Source: Candidatus Poribacteria bacterium
GTDB taxonomy: Bacteria > Poribacteria > WGA-4E > WGA-3G
Direction: 5' to 3'
Assembly (NCBI GenBank): GCA_022828145.1
Contig: JAJEJA010000019.1
Location: 1-64,000, forward strand
DNA: 64,000 nucleotides
Position numbers and translations under genes: made by a program. Of this stretch, positions 46,101 to 55,400 are shown piece by piece (the stretch's first letter is position 1; the number at the start of each line of letters is the position of its first letter). Below the pieces are notes generated by a model. That model was not told where the DNA came from and did not search any database. It saw nothing but the letters and a program-made list of their open reading frames with translations.

Positions 46101-48509
46101 TTAGATTGAATATTCGACGATTTTTTTCGGATCTAATAGGTATATTTCCTTATATTTGTCATTCTCTATATTCCACAAGTATATAATACCGTTAGCTCCA
46201 ATAGCAATTGTTTTTCCATTTGGTGAGAAAATTACTTCACTGGCGAGAGAACTACTGCCTCTCATTGGAAAATTATAAGTCTTTAACTCTTGCCCAGTTT
46301 GTACATCAGTCAAACGAACCTGATACGCATCCATCCTGTGGATACTGGCGAGTTTTGTTCCATCGGGTGAAAATGCATAAAGTGAAAACCAACTTCCTCC
46401 TATCCGTGTACCTTCAATTCTGAACTTACTTGTCGAATTTAGATTTGGTTTCCGCATCGTGGTCAGATCCCAGAGTGTTGGTTTCCTATTGCTTGCAATG
46501 CTCGTAAGTGTAGAACTATCCTGAGAGAAAGCAGTTGTGTAAACGCCTGATGGATGCCCTGTAATATGTGTTGACAGTGGATTCCTTGTCTCAATATCCC
46601 ATAACAGTACAGTACCGTCCGAACTCGCAGTAGCAAGTATGGTGCTATCTGGTGAAAATGCTAATGCAGTTGTTTGACCGATATGTGCCTCAAAAACAGC
46701 GAGAGAATCTCCTGTCGTGACATCCCACACTTGCACAGTTGTGTCTTCATTTCCACATGCTAAAATCTTATTGTTAGGTGAAAACAGTAATTGAAGAGTT
46801 TTATTTCTATCGTTCATATCCTCCTGGCGTTTTTGGAATGTATGTAAATGTCTTCCAGTAGAGGCATGCCATAATCGCACCTGATAATTCTTGCTTCCAC
46901 TTGCAAGTAGTCTGCCATCAGCAGAACATGTTATTACCTCAACAGAGTTTCTTATACTGACCATATTTTCTTCAGGTGCTTTAAGGGTAGAAATTTTTTT
47001 CTCGGTCTCTATATCCCAAATCTCAATTTGATCATCTTCTATGTTTCTTCCTGCAGTTGCGACTTTATCCTGTGTTAATGCAATCAGATGATTTTCTCGT
47101 AGGGATGCTGCGAATTCCCCTTCTGTATCTATTGTCTCTACCTGTTTAATGTCAGGATTTATAGTACTTATTGAATAAATCACACTCTTTTTGGAAAACC
47201 GGTATCCAATACTAACAAGAGTTTTACCGTTTTGGTCCAATCGCAACACCTTTGACTCAGGCGGAGTTTTATTAAGGCGCACTCTTTGAAATGTCGTGGT
47301 GTCCCATACTTGGAATTCTCCTCCCCAGAACCGGCTGCCTCCTCCATTTACGAGGTACCGTCCATCTGATGAAAATGCCAGTGACCCACACGGACCAGGA
47401 AACAGATGGAATTCCTTTCCTGTATGAACATCATAAAGCCAAATTCCTATAGCAGTTCCCACAGCAAGTTGATTGCCATCTGGAGAAAACTGCATAGCAT
47501 AAATACGACCTTTACCCAAACGTGCTCTTGCATGTTTAGGTAATTCCCATTGCGAATAATGTTTAACTGTTCCATCTTCCTGTACTCTTTCTGATAGAGG
47601 TAAGTTCTCATTAGGTTGTTGTTCAGGAATAGTGTTATTATTTTGTGCGTTTACACTCCCAAGCTGCTTTTGTAAATTGGGTTCCAACACAAGGTTTGCC
47701 ATAATAGGTGCCTCCATAATATCAATCTTGATCTTCGAGTTAGCATCAAAACTATAAGGTTCCTGAAAACGCGTTAAGAATTTGCTGTTTCCAAGACCTA
47801 ACAGGAGCAACACGACTACAACTGTTGAAGCAGCGAATAACCAGGGCACAAACGGTTTACTTACAGACGGTGCAGCAGGTTTGATACGCGAAATCTCACG
47901 CATAATGTTTTCTGAGAGATTCGGTGTGATTTGAAAATTGTCTAAAGCCTCTCTTATCACCGGTTCCTCTTTCTGTAAACGTTGCTGTGCACGACGGAGA
48001 CGGCTTTTTATTGTATTCGCTGACACACCTAAAAAAGCACCGATTTCTGTGCAAGACATATCACCTAAATAGTGTAATGTCATCACAGTACGTTCACTTT
48101 CTCCAAGTTTCGCAAGCAACTTCTGGACAACATTGCGTTGTGTTTCTCCGGTGATCCGATCGTTTTCAGTTAAGATATATTCAGAATACGTTGATTCTTC
48201 ATCTACAGTATTATCTATATTGTCCTGCAGCTGTGCCCGTATATGCTTATTACGCAACCAGGTGCTGCAAAGATTTGAAGCAATGACATAGAGCCAACTT
48301 GCAAAACGTTGCGGTTTTTTCAACGTTTTGAGCCGCTGATGTGCTCTTATGAACGTATCCTGTGTTATCTCCTCGGCAAAATGAAAATCTCCAATTTTTC
48401 GCCATGCAAGTGCGTGAACCTGTTTTTGATATTTTTCTACAAGTTCGGCAAACGCAGTATCATCACCATCAAGGGTATGTTGTATTAATTGTGCATCACT
48501 GTTTCTCAT
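46101..48509 (-). CDS. ECF sigma-anchor-WD40 protein, truncated by a frameshift
   Basis: The 802-residue ORF has a full ECF sigma head differing at only 5 of the first 211 residues from the 31043-34678 protein. An anchor follows at about 220-240 (VPWLFAASTVVVVLLLLGLG), then WD40 repeats. The linker and propellers are clearly diverged from the other copy. The frame ends at 46101 (DPKKIVEYSI), a few codons after the A7 run, and the expected continuation is in the next frame (44785-46086). The leader and promoter are identical to copy 1 for about 70 nt. Unlike the others, the WD40 boundary has Val instead of an internal Met start. Confidence 0.85.
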   Translation of the reverse strand: MRNSDAQLIQHTLDGDDTAFAELVEKYQKQVHALAWRKIGDFHFAEEITQDTFIRAHQRLKTLKKPQRFASWLYVIASNLCSTWLRNKHIRAQLQDNIDNTVDEESTYSEYILTENDRITGETQRNVVQKLLAKLGESERTVMTLHYLGDMSCTEIGAFLGVSANTIKSRLRRAQQRLQKEEPVIREALDNFQITPNLSENIMREISRIKPAAPSVSKPFVPWLFAASTVVVVLLLLGLGNSKFLTRFQEPYSFDANSKIKIDIMEAPIMANLVLEPNLQKQLGSVNAQNNNTIPEQQPNENLPLSERVQEDGTVKHYSQWELPKHARARLGKGRIYAMQFSPDGNQLAVGTAIGIWLYDVHTGKEFHLFPGPCGSLAFSSDGRYLVNGGGSRFWGGEFQVWDTTTFQRVRLNKTPPESKVLRLDQNGKTLVSIGYRFSKKSVIYSISTINPDIKQVETIDTEGEFAASLRENHLIALTQDKVATAGRNIEDDQIEIWDIETEKKISTLKAPEENMVSIRNSVEVITCSADGRLLASGSKNYQVRLWHASTGRHLHTFQKRQEDMNDRNKTLQLLFSPNNKILACGNEDTTVQVWDVTTGDSLAVFEAHIGQTTALAFSPDSTILATASSDGTVLLWDIETRNPLSTHITGHPSGVYTTAFSQDSSTLTSIASNRKPTLWDLTTMRKPNLNSTSKFRIEGTRIGGSWFSLYAFSPDGTKLASIHRMDAYQVRLTDVQTGQELKTYNFPMRGSSSLASEVIFSPNGKTIAIGANGIIYLWNIENDKYKEIYLLDPKKIVEYSI

Positions 48510-48538
48510 GGATTACCTCCGTTATTACCTTTTGCTTA

Positions 48539-48569
48539 TATGACAACACTAAAGGATTAAACGGGTGCA
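48539..48569 (-). promoter_or_regulatory. Putative ECF promoter, copy 2
   Basis: TGCACCCG (48562-48569), 17 nt, then GTCATA (48539-48544) on the - strand. The ~70 nt from the start codon to this element equal those at 34679-34748, showing recent duplication or gene conversion. Confidence 0.65.
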
Positions 48570-48580
48570 TAATTCTGCAC

Positions 48581-48600
48581 GCGATTCGGAAATCGCTCCT
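48581..48600 (-). repeat. Single intergenic hairpin (GCGATTTCCGAATCGC)
   Basis: This 16-bp palindrome (48581-48596) and its TCCT flank match the unit at 38527-38542. It lies 14 nt before the end of the 48610-52317 gene and 12 nt upstream of the ECF promoter of the next gene. Confidence 0.7.
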
Positions 48601-48609
48601 TCAGATTTC

Positions 48610-51600
48610 TTATTGACGGTTGATTATCATATCATCAAAAGGCTGTCCATCTTGGTCTGTGATACGCAGGTAGAATGCCCATCCTCTCCGCTCATTACAC
48701 ACCTTAACGAGTAGACTGTTTTTGCCCGATTTGAGCGTTACTGGAATAGTGAAATGATCAACTCTCGCTGCAAAGGTTTTGGTATGTGTGAATACTTCTG
48801 TGCCATTTAGCCATACTTTTCCTTGGTCATCGCTATCAAATCGGAATTGGACTTCCCGTTCATCAGGCGAAGTAACAGTTGCGAAAGTATAGGATACTCG
48901 CCAATCAACATTCCCTTCTCCAAGACGAATATAGCCATCTAATTTGTCATCAGTAAACTTTTTCCAACTAACCTTTCCATTGAGTCCATCATACTTTGCG
49001 TTTAGGTCTATATCCGTGATGTTTTCAGGGATGTATGCGGTATCGTAACCGATTCCACCTTCATTATCAAATGGTCCAAGTACCATCCAGGCGTCTTCGG
49101 TAACAAACCCCGTTTTTTTGATATATTCATCTGCCTTTTCAAGATTCCCATGTTCACGATAGAATTCAGCTAAACCGATATGTATTACTAATTGAAGTCT
49201 TAGACTCCTTGGATCATCAGGCTTAAATTCAGCAGTCATTTCATCAATTCTTTGAATATACTCACCTGCTTTATCAAGGTTCCCGGTTTCGCGATAATTG
49301 TCAGCTATACTGAGGTACGCATTAAACTGAAAATTTAAATCTTGCGTAGACAGGTCTGCAGTTAGTGAGTCAATTTTCTGAATATGTGCCTCTGCATTTT
49401 CAACCATATCATGCTCTTGAAAAAATTTTGCCAAAACTAAGTGTGCGTTCAACTGGATGCTCTGACTATCAGATGAGCGGTCCATCAATGTTTTCATCAT
49501 ATTAACAAACCCCTCTTTGTCCTGAATATCTTTGGTGGCTTTGCCGATTCTTGCGAACAGCTGCCGATGAAAACTTGGGTGTGTAGTGTACTCCTGATTC
49601 CGGAGGTCTGCTCCAGTCAGATATTTCGTAAATTCTTCAAGTGCCACTTCAAACCATTCGTTTACCAAATATACTTCACCTTTCCACAATATATGATCTG
49701 AAGTTTTTGCTTGTTGCTGTTGGGAATGCTCAAGGAATTGGAGCATATTCTCTGTGGTTTCTTCTTTGATGGGTAGTAACTGCTCAGATGCTTTTTCCTG
49801 ATCCTCTCCGCGTGCGTCCAGAAGAATTTTGTCCCAGTCCCACAAAAGGATCGTACCCCCTGCAACACTCATAAGTGTCTTTTTATCTGGAGAAAATTTC
49901 AAAACTTCCAGAACGTTTGAGTTTAAATCAAGCGTTGAGTTTAAAGCAAGCGAAGTGAATTTCTCACCTGTTGCTACATCCAACAATTGAATTCCTTCAT
50001 AATACAGACTTCTAAGAAGAACGTTATCATCGGGTGAAAAAAGTAATATTTCGTCATATACGTCTTCAGGTTCTGAGACTTCCTTAAAATGTTGTTTGTT
50101 TGAAGTACCCAATAGGCGAATCTTTTTCCTGCTTCCTACGGCAAGTATCGAACCATCTGAAGAGAATGCAAAAGTTGTAATCGGATCCTCATAACTCCCA
50201 TCAATTGGGGGTTGTTCTTCAAAGAAAGAAGATAGTTCAATTCCTGTATCTACTTCCCACAACTGAACAAGTCCACCATCTGTTCCACTGACAATCTTTT
50301 TTCCATCTGGTGAGAATTCAATAGCATTGAGTATAGGGGTATGTGCATCAGTATCATCCTCGACTTCTTCAGCAATAATTATCTCCCGTTTTTCACCTGT
50401 TTCAGTATTCAACAAACGGATTTCATTTCCACCGTAACTTGCTAAGTATCTTCCATCAGGAGAATAGAGATTACCATATCCATACGGAAAAACATCTAAT
50501 TCACGTCCTGTTTTTACATCAGTCAAACGAAGTACTCTCGCGCTAAAGTGTGGTTTCGTCGGGTCGCTTTGTATTCCCTCACTTGCAAGTATTGTTCCAT
50601 CATGTGATAACACGTGATATCTGTAGGTTCCCCAAAATGAAGGTTCCGCAAGTGCCGTTTTGGTTTGTAAAGTTGTTTTTCTTGAGTTTCGCAGATCCCA
50701 ATTGGTGATAATACCGTTAGACGAAACGCTTACCAATCCGGAGCCATCATTTACAAAAGATGCAGTTCTCATCCACTGATGTCCAGCAATGTGTGTCTGA
50801 AGGACTTTCTGCTTTTTTACATCCCAGAATCGAACTGTACCATCACTGCTCCCACTCGCAAGTATAGTACCGTCAAGAGAGAAGGTTAAAATATGAACAG
50901 TACTAAGATGTGCCGTGAAAACGGAGATCAATTCACCAGTCATTGTATTCCACAATTTCACAGTGGAATCGTCACTTCCACATGCCAGGAGTGATCCATC
51001 TGGAGAAAATGCCAATGTGCATGGTCTACTATTTGTCTCGTTCTTCATTGGATTATTTAAGATATCTTTACCATTTCCCTTTGTTCTTGTTATACGCCAC
51101 GCGTCTTCTTCTATAGGAGGTTTCTGATACACAACCAATTCTTCTCCTGAAGTTGTATCCCATAGTTGAACCGTGGTATCAAGGTAGCCTGTTGCAAGTC
51201 GCTTGCCATCCGGTGAGAATTCCATTGTAATGACATGGTTTTTACTACTATTATAATGCGGCAAACGAACTTCTTTTCCAATTTCCCTGAGCGTAGATAA
51301 CTTCTTACCCGTGGTTGTATTCCACACCTCAATTCTACCTTCCATACTTCCCATAGCAATTTTATCTTCTGTGATAGCACAGTCGCTAAAGTGAGGGTGT
51401 TTGGGGTTTTTCTCCATTTTTGTCACCGTGATTTCTCCAGTGTCAACATCCAACCTGTTAATCTCGTTTCCTGACTTCCCCAGATAAATCAATGTTTTGC
51501 TATCGTTTGAGAACCGAAACGCATTTGCATAAGATAAATCATTAGATAAATCAACTTGCAGTGGCACCTCACGTTGTGTAGCGAGCTCCCACAGTTTAAT

Positions 51601-52317
51601 ATTGTCGCCACTCTTTGCCAGGAAACGACCATTTGGAGAAAATGCAAGTGATCCGCGCTGTCCAGGAAATAGTGCCAGTTCTTTACCTGTTTCAACATCG
51701 TATATCCAGACACCTGTAGGGCAGCTCATCGCGAGTTGTGTGCCATCCGGTGAAAACTGCATTGACCAAGCACTACCCTTACCTAAACGTGCTTCCGCTG
51801 TTTCCGGTAAATTCCACTGGGGATAATTTTCCATTTTATTCTCCTTATCTGTTTCAGAAAATCGTAGTGGTGTATTATCAGGTTGTTGTGCAGAAACATG
51901 TTTTTCATGTCGTGATTGTATACGTCCTACTTCTCTACGCATGTCAGGTTCTAATTCAAGTTTTTCTACAACAGGAGCCTCTACAATTTCAACCGACACA
52001 TCTGAGTTAGCATCTAAGTTATACGGTTGTTGAAAAAGGGCAGTACTTCTGTTGTATCCAAAACCTAATAGTATCAGCACCACCAGGGTTGAGGCAGCGA
52101 CTAACCAGGGAGCAATCTGAGGTTCCTTCAGTTTTTTCAGTTTCTTATAGGCATTCAGAAATGTGTCTTGGGTGATTTCTTTTGCGATATGAAAACCTTT
52201 AACAATTCTCCACGCTAATGCATGAACCTGTTTCCGATATTTTTTTACTATCAATGAAAATGCGTCATCGTCTCCTCCAAGGATACGTTGGATGAGTTGA
52301 AAATCGTTGTGTTGCAT
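48610..52317 (-). CDS. Anchored WD40/TPR/beta-sandwich protein with an internally deleted ECF sigma head
   Basis: The 1235-residue protein starts like the sigma paralogues (MQHNDFQLIQRILGGDDDAF to DTFLNAYKKLKKLKEPQ, about 67 residues), then joins directly to the anchor IAPWLVAASTLVVLILLGFG (68-87). Compared with the intact copy about 150 residues are missing, including sigma regions 2.3-2.4 and 4, yet the frame is kept. It cannot bind a promoter as a normal sigma factor. After the linker come WD40 repeats, a TPR-like region (about 930-1060) and the C-terminal module (VTEDAWMVLGPFDNEGG). An internal ATG at 51834 with AAGGAG 6 nt upstream could produce a soluble form equal in layout to the 38558-41770 protein. 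Its promoter is at 52361-52391. Confidence 0.88.
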   Translation of the reverse strand: MQHNDFQLIQRILGGDDDAFSLIVKKYRKQVHALAWRIVKGFHIAKEITQDTFLNAYKKLKKLKEPQIAPWLVAASTLVVLILLGFGYNRSTALFQQPYNLDANSDVSVEIVEAPVVEKLELEPDMRREVGRIQSRHEKHVSAQQPDNTPLRFSETDKENKMENYPQWNLPETAEARLGKGSAWSMQFSPDGTQLAMSCPTGVWIYDVETGKELALFPGQRGSLAFSPNGRFLAKSGDNIKLWELATQREVPLQVDLSNDLSYANAFRFSNDSKTLIYLGKSGNEINRLDVDTGEITVTKMEKNPKHPHFSDCAITEDKIAMGSMEGRIEVWNTTTGKKLSTLREIGKEVRLPHYNSSKNHVITMEFSPDGKRLATGYLDTTVQLWDTTSGEELVVYQKPPIEEDAWRITRTKGNGKDILNNPMKNETNSRPCTLAFSPDGSLLACGSDDSTVKLWNTMTGELISVFTAHLSTVHILTFSLDGTILASGSSDGTVRFWDVKKQKVLQTHIAGHQWMRTASFVNDGSGLVSVSSNGIITNWDLRNSRKTTLQTKTALAEPSFWGTYRYHVLSHDGTILASEGIQSDPTKPHFSARVLRLTDVKTGRELDVFPYGYGNLYSPDGRYLASYGGNEIRLLNTETGEKREIIIAEEVEDDTDAHTPILNAIEFSPDGKKIVSGTDGGLVQLWEVDTGIELSSFFEEQPPIDGSYEDPITTFAFSSDGSILAVGSRKKIRLLGTSNKQHFKEVSEPEDVYDEILLFSPDDNVLLRSLYYEGIQLLDVATGEKFTSLALNSTLDLNSNVLEVLKFSPDKKTLMSVAGGTILLWDWDKILLDARGEDQEKASEQLLPIKEETTENMLQFLEHSQQQQAKTSDHILWKGEVYLVNEWFEVALEEFTKYLTGADLRNQEYTTHPSFHRQLFARIGKATKDIQDKEGFVNMMKTLMDRSSDSQSIQLNAHLVLAKFFQEHDMVENAEAHIQKIDSLTADLSTQDLNFQFNAYLSIADNYRETGNLDKAGEYIQRIDEMTAEFKPDDPRSLRLQLVIHIGLAEFYREHGNLEKADEYIKKTGFVTEDAWMVLGPFDNEGGIGYDTAYIPENITDIDLNAKYDGLNGKVSWKKFTDDKLDGYIRLGEGNVDWRVSYTFATVTSPDEREVQFRFDSDDQGKVWLNGTEVFTHTKTFAARVDHFTIPVTLKSGKNSLLVKVCNERRGWAFYLRITDQDGQPFDDMIINRQ

Positions 52318-52360
52318 TCGTCACCTCCTGAAGCAGATGGTTATGACTCCTCTCATAACC

Positions 52361-52391
52361 TGTGACGCGCTTTAAGATGCAATCGGGTGCA
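52361..52391 (-). promoter_or_regulatory. Putative ECF promoter, copy 3
   Basis: TGCACCCG (52384-52391), 17 nt, then GTCACA (52361-52366) on the - strand, 44 nt before the start codon. Spacer sequence differs from copies 1 and 2, so conservation is confined to the two boxes and their distance. Confidence 0.65.
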
Positions 52392-52415
52392 TAATTTTCT
52401 CAATTAGAAATGGTA

Positions 52416-55400
52416 TTACTTAATCACCTGCACTGTCCCGCTTGATGCAACTGCTGATATTGTTGGGTCATACATCGCTTCGGCAGAAACAGGTGGCACC
52501 GTAAATGTTCCCTCTGTTACGACTCTGAGTGGATAATAGAACTTCTGCTCCACCTGCTTTTTAAACGAACCAAAGAAGATGAGTCTATCATCGCGAATGT
52601 CTATGTATTCAGGTGTGTAGTCGTGTCCTGAGGTCCAGTGTGACCTATAGCGAGTTGCCAATCTTGGATTTTCAATTTCAAATCCTGCGGGGAACATATC
52701 AACCACAACCACATTTTGAAGATAACTTGTGAGTGCCTTCACGCTAATCTCAGCGATGACTAATTCACCCTGTTGGAAGACGTTCTTGACCCGTGCACCG
52801 TCTGGGGTGAGATATCGTCGATTGACTTGCAACTCGCGCCCGTATTCCTCAATATAGGAATCCCGTCCAATACCGAACGCTTCCCAGAAATAGTAACAGG
52901 TCCCTTTTCCTTTGACCGTAAGTTTTATTTCTGCACCATCCCAATCTGAACCGATGTATTGTGTTCCAGTCGAATCGAAGTTTGCCATGTGTGCATCGTC
53001 TCGCGTGAGTGTTCCGGTATACTTCTGATTGGGTTGTTTCTTCAGATACTTACCGAGTGCCAGAAACGCGAACGCGTTGTCCTGTGTATTCGTCCAACGG
53101 TGTCGTTTGGATGCTGTATCGGTTAAACTTTCAACGAGGGGGATGATTGCGGGATGGTCGTCCATAACTTCCATCAACACATCCAGCATGATGGCTTGCG
53201 CGCGAATAGGTGAATCAAAATTGCCACCCGTATCACGCCTCTGATCAATCTTATCAATTTCTACTGCTTCAGGTAGCATTGAGACTGCCATCCCCATATT
53301 ACCACTCAGTGCGAACGCACCTGCAAGTTGAAATTGGCTGTAATCGTTGAGTTCACTGAGTCTATTGTTCTTCAGATAGTACATCACAGATTTCTCAGGT
53401 GCACCCGCTGCCGCAAGCACATAACAGGCATAGACGGTTTGACTTAGCCTATAACTATCCGCTTCTTGATTCGGTCTGTTGAGACTGCCACCGTTTCTGG
53501 CTTGCCTTCTCAATCCTTCTAACATCCTGTAATAAACCAGGTCGGACACCTTGTAACCTGCTTTTCGTGCTTCAACAAGGAAGTGTGAAGCATAGATACT
53601 GCTCCAATTGTTGATGTGAGTCCTCCCTTGCCAATATGCAAAATGATGCTCCGGTAGCAGCATATCTTCCAACCTTGTAATCCCCGCATTGATGTATTCG
53701 TCAATTTTTCCCTCCTCTGCCAGCATCGGCTCAACGATACGTGCAAGATCGCTAAGATAGAGTAACGGGAAGACCCGACTCGTCGTCTGTTCTAAACAGC
53801 CGTGGGGGTATTGTATGAGATACCGAAGACCACCAGCGAATCTAAGGGTAGGAAGCGGGGACACCGTCAACATGAATTCAGATGTATCAGGTCTAATGTT
53901 TGAAGGAAAGATGAAATCTGCTGGCGCATCCTCTCTAACGATACCTTGTCCTGTCTTTGTTACAGGTGGTGCTGCAGAACGGAGCGGAAGACGCATCGGG
54001 GCAAATTCTATCTCCTCACCATTACCAGACGCGGATAGATTGAACGTAGCGATACCGACTGCATCCTGTGCAACTACATCAAAAAATACCTGTCCCTCCT
54101 TACCCGCTGCGACCTGTATCTGTTTCTGTAAAGAAGACCCTTGAACAAGAACCGTACGATTGTTAGAACCGTCTTCCATTATGAGTTTTATGGGACCGGA
54201 CGCCTGTAACCTCACATTGAATTCACCGATATTATCAGTACCGTTATAGATGGAAACAGGGACGCGAATCTGATCGCCGCCAGTGAGAAAGCGCGGGAAT
54301 GTCGGTGTCAGAATTACCGGATCACGCACTTTGATCTCTTCAGTTGCTGAACCAAAATCTGCACCAGCATAAGCAACTGCCATTATACGTAAGGAACCGT
54401 TGAATTGCGGTATCTTGAAACGCACGGTACCAGTTCCATCTGCATCCGTCTCCATCATACCTGACCAGAGGGATACAGACATCACCCGAACAGCGGAATC
54501 CGTATTCAACCGACTTTGCCTTTTCGCTGCAAGTGATTCTTGTCTTGCAGTACCGAGACGGGCAAAATTCGGTGCGCGTGTCCTTCTACTGAGCACTGCA
54601 GAATCAGCCTCAGCCACCATATAAGCCATTCCTGCAACTAACGCTTCCTGTTCTATCAATTGCCCACGCGACGCACGTTTTGGCGTAGTCGTTACCAATT
54701 TCATCAAATCAGGAAGTGATTCAATCGGTTTAATAGGAAATTGATGGTCCCTTGTAATCGCATTATGAAATTCATAAGAGATTGTATTAAGTCTTCTCTG
54801 TTGATAGAAACGTGCATGCGGATCCGGGGTTTGCGTCCCCGTCAATTGCAGGATTCCTTCATCAACAGCAGCAATTGTGACTCTATAGGATTGTCCCTTC
54901 CTCTCACCACTCACCCGATACTTTATGTCAACTTCACGATTAGGTCGTATCTGTTCAGGGACATCAAGTTCCACCTTTAACCGATGTGCTTCTGCATCAA
55001 TTTTCAACGGGATAATACCGAATGCACGGGCGGGGGCGTCCTTCTCCAAAGATGTCGTAGAACGTATGAGCATGGCAGAGAGATAGACGTTAGGCGCGTA
55101 ACCATCCTCAACTGGAATTGTCAATGTTTCTGTGTTCTCTTTAACAGTGATTGTTTGATGACTCAGCACCTTTTCACGTTCAATCGTTAGCAACACTTTG
55201 CCAGGGAAAGGGGGTTTGATCTGGAGTTGTGCCTTTTCACCTGGACGATAGGCATCCTTATCAAGTGTCATATCCAACGTATCAGGATTATCTAATGACC
55301 ACGGAACACCACCCCATTCTGAGACATAAAAATCAATATGAGTTTTGGCACCACTATCAACATCTTCAATATCCACGCGATGGACACCATAATTAACAGG

